64,000 nucleotides of DNA from Blepharisma japonicum (Eukaryota > Ciliophora > Heterotrichea > Heterotrichida > Blepharismidae), in contig CATKHK010000047.1 of NCBI GenBank assembly GCA_949751835.1, positions 124,001 through 188,000 of the forward strand, in the 5' to 3' direction. Made by a program: the position numbers and the translations under genes. Below the pieces are notes generated by a model, which did no database searches, was not told the DNA's origin, and saw only the letters and a list, made by a program, of their open reading frames with translations. This document shows, one piece after another, positions 25,231-34,287 of the stretch. Each line of letters begins with the position of its first letter. Within the stretch, counting starts at the first letter, position 1.

Positions 25231-26250
25231 ATGACACGTGTATTTTTTGTCCTTCTCATAGGGATTGTTCTAGGTATCGACTATTACGAAGTCCTTGAAG
25301 TTTCTCCAGATGCAGATGAATCTGAAATAAAAAAAGCCTTCAGAAGTCTAAGTAGAAAATACCACCCAGATAAAAACCCTGGAAATGAGGAGGCTCACCA
25401 AAAATACTTAGAAGTCACAAAAGCAAACGAAATTCTATCTGACTCCGCAAAGAGACAAATATATGATATTTACGGAGAAGATGGGCTTAATGACCAACAG
25501 CTCTTCAATAGGCGACGAGGCCCGAATTTTCGATTCGAATTAGAAGTTGATTTAGAAGATGTCTATAATGGCCTCGCTAAAGAAACTACTATAAGAAGAA
25601 ACGAACTCTGTAAGAAATGCAAAGGAACAGGAGCAAAAGACAAAAAAACTGTCCCTTGTAAAGCGTGCGGGGGCAAAGGTGTAAGGCTTCAAAACGTGGG
25701 AGGCTTTGGATTTAACATGCAAATGCAAGTTCAGTGCGAAAGATGTGGAGGAAGAGGATTTGTAAGATTTATTTAGCTTGCTGCAGAGAGATGTCCTAAC
25801 TGTGGAGGGCAAAAGGTCGTAAATGCATTGAAAACTCTTAATGTACAGATTGAGCCAGGGATGGACAATGGTTCTGAAATTATATTTCCAGGACAAAGTG
25901 AGCAAAGTCCTGATTGGTTTCCTGGGGACATTATTTTTGTGCTGAAATTGAAGCCTCATACACGTTTTGAAAGGAAAGGAAACGATTTGTCAACCTCTAT
26001 TAGATTGACGCTGAAAGAAGCTTTGTTAGGGTATTCAAAGCAAATTAGCCATCTTGATGGGCATGTAGTGCAGATTGATTACACTGGGGTTACACAGCCA
26101 GAGTCTGTGAGGATTGTTAAAGGTGAAGGAATGCCACATCAAGATGTCCCATCAAATAAAGGAAATTTGCATGTGCGGTTTATAGTTGATTTGCCAGGAA
26201 AATTGACCCCTGATCAAGAAAATACAATTAGGCAGCTGTTTCCTCGTTAA
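25231..26250 (+). CDS. DnaJ/Hsp40 co-chaperone, secretory (ER) type
   Basis: Two exons (25231-25761 and 25777-26250) encode 334 residues. A hydrophobic N-terminus ([15 protein letters not shown]) is a likely signal peptide. The J domain follows directly, with the HPD tripeptide at 45-47 that activates Hsp70 ATPase. A cysteine-rich region has four motifs ([32 protein letters not shown]), and the fourth comes from exon 2. C-terminal substrate-binding beta domains follow ([17 protein letters not shown]). It is a class A-like architecture with little Gly/Phe linker. It resembles ER-luminal Scj1/ERdj3 proteins but has no KDEL-type tail (it ends LFPR). It probably works with an ER Hsp70 (BiP). Confidence 0.93.
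25762..25776 (+). other. 15-nt intron (DnaJ gene)
   Basis: GTAAGATTTATTTAG in phase 0, inside the zinc-finger region. Retention ends the protein at its TAG before the fourth CxxC motif. Confidence 0.93.
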
Positions 26251-27613
26251 ATAATACAAACTTGCATAAGTATATTAGTCTTTTAATTGAATAAGAAATT
26301 TCATCAATAGTGCATAAATACTGAAAGTATTAAAAAGAAAAGTGAGTAATTCAAAATAATTATTTTTAAAATAAAAACTTTTGTTTTTTAGCTTAACTAT
26401 GAGTTTAATACTTTTGGCAAGTGAATAGCATTGCTCAATCTCAAAGCTCAGAAAATTAATATTTATAAAATGTTTTTCTTTTAGTAATGGATCTAAAATA
26501 AAATTTAATTATATTAAAGCGTTAAGAATGCACTATTAAAGTTAAAATCAAAAACTATTGACATAAAGTATTATTTTTTATCTATTAATTGTTATTTTAG
26601 TTGAATATGCAAAAAATGTGGTTTTTAAAAAAATTTTGAATCATTAAATTGTTTTCATTTTTAAAGTGATTTTAGAAATTTTTTGCAATACTTTGAATTT
26701 AGCATTTTGAAGCTAATCAAATTATCAATCTCAGAATTCAGTTTTGACTACTCTCTTCATAAGCTAAAAATATAGTAAGTTTATAATTTTAGCATATAAA
26801 AACTATTAATTAATTCTTAGCACAATTTTATCTATTTTAAATTATTTGAGCTTAATATATTTAATGATTTTTGGATTTTAAAAAACTGCCTTACATGATA
26901 ATTAGCAAATTATGGAATTATTAAGACTAAATATAATATATAATTACTAAAAAATTATTCCCCTTTAATCTGAATGGCATATTATTGGTTCATTAAGCAG
27001 CTGCTTAATAATTTCAAAATTTTAATAAAATATTTCAACAAATTATAATTGCATAATAGCAAGCTTTTTTTATTATTTATAATAAAGCACTAATTATTAA
27101 TACTTTTTCAGCCTTCATATATATTTTAATTTGTGCTAATATTTCATTGCCTTTAAAATAATGCTATAATTAACTTTCAATTTAAGAAATATTCATAAAA
27201 TTAATTAAATTTACAATTAAATAAATTCAACAATTAAGATATGTGAGCTTTTAAATAAATCAATAGATAAATTTAAATAATATGACAAATTAATAAGCCT
27301 TTTTAAGAGAAATAAAGAAGCTTATTATAAGAATTGACCACATAGTATAAAAGAGATATTATAAATTATAAAATTATAAAAAATAGAAAACTAATTTCCA
27401 CATAAATCCTTCTCAGAGGTAACAGAATATTTTTTCACCCATACAATTATTTTCACTTAAGATTCTCTAAAATTGCAAATAATTCTTAAATAATACCTTA
27501 AATAATTTTAATGCCCTTAAATAATTTAATTTCCCCTCAAAAAGCGCACTTATAATATTATCGTTCACATAATATGATGATTATCATTTATTTGGTATAA
27601 ATACCACTATAAT
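26251..27613. other. Longest gene-free stretch of the window
   Basis: This 1363 bp of very AT-rich DNA has no supported ORF, tRNA or rRNA. Three direct copies of CTTAAATAAT lie at 27485-27494, 27497-27506 and 27516-27525, 89-129 bp upstream of the zinc-finger ATG. A TATA-like, near-palindromic GGTATAAATACC ends about 10 nt before that ATG. The remainder shows only AT-rich low complexity. Confidence 0.55.
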
Positions 27614-28087
27614 ATGAAAAATATACCAATACTTTCATATGGAGAAGTCGAACAAAATGTTTTCACAAACATGTTTTCCCTGTTGTCACCCATGTCAATA
27701 GAAAGACAGTGGCCGATAAGTCTAAACTTACCAGAACTGTCTTTTATCGGAAGACCTCCTGCTTCTGAGGATCCTGCCCACAGCACCATTGAATCCTCTT
27801 ACAAGCTAGAGGACGAAGGAAAGCGGAAAGCCAAAGCAATTACAGCTTGTCCACATGTCGATCGCAAACATTATGCGAAGAATATGTGCAACAACTGTTA
27901 CCACAGACTTGGAAGGGACAAGCAAGCTTGGGCCTGTCCCCATCAAGATCGTCAACACTATGCGAAAGGTAAATGCCAAATGTGCTACCTGCAGCACTAT
28001 CATAAAGCAAGAACTCACGGGAGGAAGAAAGGCAGAAGAATGCATAGATTTAATGTGATTAAGGAGGAAGGAAATACTAAAATTTAA
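27614..28087 (+). CDS. Tandem CHCC zinc-finger protein
   Basis: This 157-residue protein has two near-identical putative zinc-binding units, CPHVDRKHYAKNMCNNCY and CPHQDRQHYAKGKCQMCY. Ligands would be Cys79, His81, Cys92 and Cys95, then Cys108, His110, Cys121 and Cys124. A strongly basic stretch follows (HGRKKGRRMHR), as expected for DNA or RNA binding or a nuclear signal. The first 70 residues look unfolded. I do not recognise a named family. The architecture suggests a nucleic-acid-binding regulator. An alternative start is the Met at residue 20. A separate, protein-like open frame lies just downstream (28131-28355) and may be a detached C-terminus. Confidence 0.72.
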   Translation: MKNIPILSYGEVEQNVFTNMFSLLSPMSIERQWPISLNLPELSFIGRPPASEDPAHSTIESSYKLEDEGKRKAKAITACPHVDRKHYAKNMCNNCYHRLGRDKQAWACPHQDRQHYAKGKCQMCYLQHYHKARTHGRKKGRRMHRFNVIKEEGNTKI

Positions 28088-28130
28088 CTAATAAACATTT
28101 ATATTGATAGCATATTTATCCCTAACTTAA

Positions 28131-28355
28131 TATGAGCTATCACAGATTTATTGGAATTATGGCAATCCACAATTGGCTATTAGCGGTTACAATAATGATT
28201 CAAAATTCAAGGCGAATTTTGAATGAATAAATAGTCTGCTTAACCGATGTGAGCATGCTAAGGATATGCTGGCCAGAATTCTGGCTAATAATGAAAAGTT
28301 TGTGGAAAGCCAACAAATAATCATCAATTCGCTTTTAAAAAATTTTTGAGAATAA
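28131..28355 (+). pseudogene. Possible relic or detached C-terminal coding fragment
   Basis: With UGA=Trp this frame is open for 74 codons up to TAA 28353-28355, but it has no ATG near its start and is preceded by an in-frame TAA. It encodes a helix-like sequence (FEWINSLLNRCEHAKDM, then VESQQIIINSLLKNFWE). The two Trp at positions expected for amphipathic helices are TGA. No GT within intron distance could join it to the zinc-finger gene upstream. It may be the decayed C-terminus of that gene, or a short unrelated ORF. Confidence 0.35.
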
Positions 28356-28615
28356 TTAAATGAATATATTTCAATTTTTTGAAACTTTCTCTGTTGATGA
28401 AGCTAATTGAATGCAAGTTTACTGATCTGACTTCTTCATAATAATAATATTCAACTGATTTATTGAAATTTAATAAAATCGGACCTTTTCTTACTGCGGG
28501 ATCAAAAAATTATGAAAGCTTATCATAACAAGCATAAATTGATCGGTTACCTCAATTATTTTTTTTTAAACAGTCTATCTAAAAATGGAACTTTATTAAA
28601 AACAAGCCTAGTCTT
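28356..28615. other. Spacer upstream of the Rab-like gene
   Basis: This AT-rich spacer contains a 38-codon ORF from ATG 28360 (TGA as Trp). It is too short and too hydrophobic to support as a gene. Confidence 0.4.
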
Positions 28616-29152
28616 ATGAAGTACAAATCAACCATGAAGGTAAAGGATTATGATTTCTTATTCAAGGTAATTTTCATTGGAAATTATGGGTGCGGCAAGT
28701 CAAGCGCATTAATAAGATACTGCGAGAAGATTTATCATGACTATGCATATACAGCAGGGAGATTTGAATTCAAATTCAATAAGCTTAAAATACTTGGAAA
28801 GACTATTAAACTCATAATCTGAGATTGTCAAGTCGATGATAGACTCAGAAATTTCTCACCAACAAATTTTTGGCGTACGAATGGACTTTTTCTTGTATTT
28901 GATATAACAAATAGAGAATCATTTATTTCTGTTAACAAGTGATATGAGAAAGCAAGGAGCTTCGGAGAACCTAATACAAGTGCAATTTTAGTAGGAAATA
29001 AATGTGATTTAGAAAACGAAAGGCAAGTATCTTATAACGAAGCAAAAGAGTTAGCGGATAGTTTAAATATTGTGTATATTGAAACATCGGCGAAGAACAA
29101 TAAAAATATTGAAGCTGCTTTTAATATTTTGACACTTTTGATGATGGATTAA
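28616..29152 (+). CDS. Divergent Rab/Ras-like small GTPase with degenerate G3
   Basis: This 178-residue protein has two Trp coded by TGA (first at 28820-28822). The G1 P-loop is GNYGCGKSS, close to Rab GxxGVGKSS. G4 is GNKCDL and G5 is ETSAK, so guanine specificity should be kept. The usual G3 (WDTAGQE) reads WDCQVDDR: the Asp remains, but the Gly and the catalytic Gln are gone. The Rab-like YYRGA region is NFWRTNGLFLVFDIT. The C-terminus (LTLLMMD) has no cysteine for prenylation. Expected behaviour is GTP binding with poor intrinsic hydrolysis and no usual membrane anchor. It could also be an expressed but decaying paralogue. Confidence 0.82.
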
Positions 29153-29973
29153 TTAAATTAAGCAAACCAATTAGATTTTTATGCACCTATTTGTCTGAGA
29201 CTAGCTCTGCGTTCATTGTTAAATATAAACGATTTTTTTTCACTGCCAGCAAAATGAAATGCTATCATCACTTAGCTGTGGACTAAGGAATCAAGCTAGA
29301 CCGTATTAATCTCCGGGGAGTTTAAATTATGAAAATCTTTGCTTCTTCTAGACCTAATTTGCCATTTGAAGGTAAGAGAATACATCTCTAGAGTTATGGT
29401 ATTGAGTTTGGGGAAAACTTGGCCAGTTTAGAAATTTAAACAAATAGAGACCACATAGTAAAATTATCTTGGAATTGCTAATCCAAATCTAATTCTGCGA
29501 TATCAAAATTATGGATGGTGTCGAAAAGGAAATCAGATCCCCTTAGATTTGTATTTAAATTAGCAATTTTAAATTTGGAAATTATCATATTTTCTTGTAT
29601 TTTAAATATAAAATTTAGTTATAAAAATATAAATTCAAAAATAATCTGAAATCCTCTATGCTGTTTAAAATAATTAAAATTATTTAAAATAAGCTTTTTA
29701 TTTATGCAAATACTTCAAAAATATTTACTATCTTTTGGTTCCTCCATATAAATTCCAAACTTATGAAATTTAATACTTATTCTGTTTTAAAAGCTTAAAC
29801 AGATGCAATTAACATTTCTACAGTCTTCTAATTATATCTTTGTGTTATTTAAATTCAAAAATTTAAATAATCCTTAAAAGAGTCCATGCACTTAATAAAC
29901 CATTTTTTTGATCAGATCAATAATTTAAATTATTAAAGTTTAACCATTAATAAATCTATAAGCTTTTTCATAT
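29153..29973. other. Intergenic region with an imperfect inverted repeat
   Basis: This 821 bp spacer separates convergent genes. A roughly 20 bp left arm at 29473-29492 (AATTGCTAATCCAAATCTAA) is matched by its complement in two pieces at 29543-29551 and 29559-29568, separated by about 50 bp. This could form a hairpin. The patch at 29200-29540 is less AT-rich than its surroundings. No ORF or tRNA is supported. Confidence 0.45.
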
Positions 29974-32900
29974 TTAATCTTTATCGTCCCATGAATTTTT
30001 AGCTATTCCATAACCTTTAATCAGCAAAAATATTACAACTGGGAAAATTGGTAATATAAGATATCAATTTCCAAATATATATGGAATAGCAATTGGCCAA
30101 AATATCCAAGCAAGAACTAATGGAGTGTATATTAAATCTCCTATATAGCCCCAGTTTTTAAGAGTTCCTCCACTGGAAATTAAAATTAACTTATAAAGGT
30201 AAAAAATCTGTCCTTTTGGCAAAAATACAGTAAGCCCTCTAAAAAATTCTGAAATTATTCTCCTTGCAGATTTCACAATTGCTATTAGAGCATTCAATAA
30301 AATAACTCCAATATCAATCCCTTTATAAGCAAAAACAACTATAAAGTTTCCTGCTAAGTGAGGCCTAAATTGTGGAAAATGACTGAAGTATCTATAAACT
30401 GTCATTAAATTTGCATAGAGCACCAAATAAGCTAGTATATTTATATATGCTGGCCCAAAAACACAGCCAAAAATAGTATAACTAGTGAATTTATAGGACA
30501 TCATAAATGGTAATACTAATATCCCGATCTTCAAAGTAATAATTACTAATAAAGCGACTAGCTGCAGTGCATACTGGACCGTCCACAACTGCTGCACATT
30601 TCTTTGGACCACAACTGCAGTTAATGGAATAGCAGTGCCAAATGAAAATATCCTCAGTAACAAAAAATCAACTGCACAAATAAAAAATGAGGCCTGCTCT
30701 ACAATAATCATAATAATGCACATAATAATATAAAGGCAATTTAATTGAATATGATAAAAGCTCTTCAAAGTGTCTTCATCTGGTTTTACCCCACTTTTAC
30801 AAGTATTGTAAAACATCGTAATATTTTCACTTGGACTTGCCCAAATTTCAAAAGAAAATATGCCAGAATATCGAGGGCCTTGGAAGTATTTATCATAATC
30901 AATTTTTGACAAAACATACACTACAGCTTTAGCAGGCAAGGCAATAATATGAGGAAACCCAAAAATGCTCAGCACAAACTCTTCTAGTACAATGGCCCTC
31001 GCTCCCATCCTATAGTCTCTTTCTTGTTCATCTAATATGACATCTTTATTTTTTTCAATAAAATTAGTGTAGCCTTCAATTGCAAGCTTTTTATAGTCAT
31101 CGTCCCATGCGATTTCTCTTACTGAGCTAGCCGGTATATGGCTTTTCCAATATTTTTCGTACTGCTCTTTCCATACAGGTGGAAATGATACTAAATCTTT
31201 GAATTTCTTATTCGCTTGGGCTACATTTCCTAATGTTTTTATGTCCAAAAAGCTGCAAACATTAGTAAAAACGTTTTTATTGAATTTATTTATGTGTTCT
31301 TTTTTCTCTTTAACCACTGGTTTAGATGGGAATAATGATTGAATGTAAATCAAAAACTGTATCCCTCTTCTTTCTTTGTATAAATAGTAGAAAGAACGCA
31401 TTCTTCTGAAAAAGTTAGGGACTTCTATCATCATGATGAAAATTAAAATCATCATAATTAGCATCAGAGAGTCTATTAAAAGCTGGCAGAATTTTCTGAA
31501 GACTTTTCTGAATAAGGATGATGTAACTTTTTCATGGTTTATGACTTGGCGAATATGCGAAACTACTAAGGAAATTATTTCTGCTGTTCTTCATATTGAT
31601 AAAATCAGGATAATTACGAAGAAGAAGGTGAGATAGTCTTCTAAAGGCCTCAACCCATCTTGTTTCATAATTTTTCGTTGCTCTTTAGGAATATTTGTCC
31701 TCCATATCTGTATCATGGTAGGAATAAGCCTCCAAGGACATACCAATTTTACAAGAAAATAAGGAAGAGTCAAAAAATCCTTCAAAATTTCTCTTGTCAC
31801 GTCAATCATTAATGAAAGCCAATACTCATGTTGTCTTTTTCTTCTTATTGCTAATGGGATTCTATATATAGTGATTAAAATAATGCAGCCCAATAGAATT
31901 GCAGGAATATCAGAAAGGCCGCTTTTGAAAAGCTTGAGGACATCTTCATGCCAATCATTACCAAATCTAAATTTCAAAATAAATGGGAAAAATCTCCAGA
32001 AAAATATTACACTAGTTAAAAGCAGCATGATATGGAATAAATCAGAAATTTCTTCAGGAATTTGCAATAAAAGCTCATAGAGGAATATGTGATAGTCTTC
32101 GCTATTGCTGGCGATACTATCAAAATCAAAGTGTATATACTTTAATCTATACACTGGAATTAATACTAATAAGAAAATAATGCACCCTGGGATAAATAAA
32201 ATTGTGTCAAATAAATGTATAAGCATATCTTCAAATAAATGACCTCTATCAGCCCCTGCTCTTGCCAAATGTATGCGTATTGACTTGTATAGAGCTTTAG
32301 ACCTTACAATTCCACAGAAAATAACAACTCCTAGAATAACTTTAATCACATCTAAAATCAGCATGAAAAAATGATGCAGAATAAGAGCTCTGCAAAGTCT
32401 GTTTTCTTTAATAATCTTGATCATAGTGCTGGCCTTGACAACTGTTACTAAAAGAAATAGCAAAATCGCTATATATGGGATATCTGTAATCCCATTGATA
32501 AAATAAAGTAATGCTAGTAATATTCTTTTACCTTTGCTTTGGAGTTTTGAAACTTCTGAAAAGAACATAATTAACCTCCAAGGAACCGCTATTAAGAGTA
32601 TTATAAAAGGAAGTTCCACAATATTGACTATTCCTAATGAGAAAGCTTTAAGTACAAATATGAAATATTTATCAGCATCTTTGGGACTATTCTTAAGATT
32701 TGGTATTCCTACCAATGTGGAAATGGTGAGGAGAGTTAGAATAACTGATGCAAAATCTTTGAACCCTTGGCGGACTGCTAAATTATATTTTGCTTTAGTA
32801 TTAGGCAATACCATACCCCATCCTTTTTTAAGTACATATGCTGCAAGGATGAGCTCAGCCACAACTATCAAGCTAGATAAAATAGGGTGATCTTCATACC

Positions 32901-33159
32901 AAAGTCTTTTTAATCCTAATACATAAGAATAAGCAGCTCCAGACAAAAATGAGCTTAAAATAAGCACTCTGAAAACTCCACTGATTGCAAGCTGAGTAAA
33001 ACCACTTCTGAAGTTAAAAATCATGAGCAAGCTCAAAATGAACTGTATAATAGCTTCAGAAGCCCATCCTACCACTTTTCCTGTATGCTGTCTAATCCCA
33101 ACAGCCAATCTAAAAGGCACACTAAGCAAAACGACCACTAAGGGTTGTCTTTTTACCAT
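29974..33159 (-). CDS. Large polytopic membrane protein with an internal F-box
   Basis: This 1061-residue protein is continuous through TGA codons at 31591-31593 (Trp 523) and 30064-30066 (near the end), finishing ..GIAKNSWDDKD at TAA 29974-29976. It has many hydrophobic segments in two blocks (about 1-580 and 750-1050). Between them a soluble stretch at about 625-675 matches the F-box fold (NVFTNVCSFLDIKTLGNVAQ, then KKFKDLVSFPPVWKEQYEKYW). F-boxes bind Skp1 and recruit substrates to SCF ubiquitin ligases. An F-box inside a many-pass membrane protein is uncommon and suggests a membrane-anchored ligase adaptor. I do not recognise the membrane part, and its substrate or transport role is unknown. 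Confidence 0.82.
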
Positions 33160-33232
33160 TTAATATATATCAGATTTAATTCAGCGGGGATATGAAACCC
33201 CATTTTACAGTTAATTAAGTTTTTTGTAAAAT

Positions 33233-33886
33233 TTAACTTATTATATCATAGGCAGAGCTATCTTTGTAGCCTTCATATCTGATTCGGAACTTTATTTGAT
33301 TGAAAAATTCTTTGTACTCGATTGGGTCTATATGTGGACACCAGACGTCACAAAGCTCAAACATAGCGTCAAAAAGCATTTCCCTTGACATTTTGTCTTG
33401 GCCTTTTGAGTCTTTTTTCCAGTCGTCGTCTAAAATTTTGCGTTTTTCGCTAGGGTCGATGCTGATGCGTAAAACTGAGCAGATCTTATGGTACATTCTT
33501 TCGTATTCTTTGCGGCCGATACAGCCTTTATTGTCTGATTGATACAGGTCCATAAAGTCATTGATGCTCTCAATGACCATTGGTTCGGATTTCAGGTTGG
33601 CTCTGCTAACGATTGATGATTCTGTATACATTGAAGTATCGCCATCTAAATGATAAGGCTTAACTTCATCTCGGAGAGGATTAAAAAGAAAGGTCAGATC
33701 CGGCTTCTCAATCTGGTCCGCTTCATTTTCTTTGTTAGATTGAAATTCATCATAGTTGGAGTTAAGCTTTTTTGTAGGAGAAGATGGGTCAAGAGAAAAA
33801 GAATTGCCAGTTCGTGTATTGTTTTTGGGATCTTTTCGTGCAGAACTGCTGGAACTGTGGTGTTTATGCTCTCGACAAGAGTCCAT
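33233..33886 (-). CDS. Uncharacterised 217-residue protein, possibly EF-hand-like
   Basis: Residues 1-60 are Ser-, Lys- and Asn-rich and look disordered (HKHHSSSSSARKD). The C-terminal 120 residues look folded and helical. SINDFMDLYQSDNKGCIGRK with EYERMYHKI resembles a helix-loop-helix with Asp/Asn/Gly in a Ca-loop-like order, but the loop is not a complete EF-hand. WCPHIDPIEYKEFFNQI and a terminal SAYDIIS look conserved. The ATG is preceded by an in-frame TAA. Function unknown; a degenerate EF-hand protein is the best guess. Confidence 0.65.
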   Translation of the reverse strand: MDSCREHKHHSSSSSARKDPKNNTRTGNSFSLDPSSPTKKLNSNYDEFQSNKENEADQIEKPDLTFLFNPLRDEVKPYHLDGDTSMYTESSIVSRANLKSEPMVIESINDFMDLYQSDNKGCIGRKEYERMYHKICSVLRISIDPSEKRKILDDDWKKDSKGQDKMSREMLFDAMFELCDVWCPHIDPIEYKEFFNQIKFRIRYEGYKDSSAYDIIS

Positions 33887-34287
33887 TTAAATTATAACAA
33901 TTAGGTTGGATCAAATATGATAGGAAATTTTTGAAAATGCTAACAGTTTTTTGAATTTGAATATTGGAAATAATAAATAGATAGGTTTTTTATTATTTAA
34001 ATAAAATTAACTTGAATATTTTTCTTGTGATTAAGGTTATAGAGTGATTGAGTTTCTAGACAATTAGGACGATTTTCGTGATTTGATTTTTTAAAATAAT
34101 AATTTTCAGATAAATGAATTTCATTGATGATAGTTTTAATTTTGTATTTTGATATTAAATTTTGATTATAATGATCAATTATTTTGCTATTTGTGCTCTA
34201 TATAAAGGAAATATGAATTGAAATGAAGTCCTGAATGATTTTTAATCATAGTTAAAATTACAATGAAAGCCAAAATATTAATTTAAA
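33887..34287. other. Intergenic spacer, nothing seen
   Basis: This 401 bp AT-rich spacer separates two tandem minus-strand genes. No ORF, repeat or RNA gene is visible. Confidence 0.5.

Noticed and set aside
28360-28476. 38-codon ORF before the Rab-like gene
   Set aside because: Very short, hydrophobic and AT-driven, with no similarity that I recognise.
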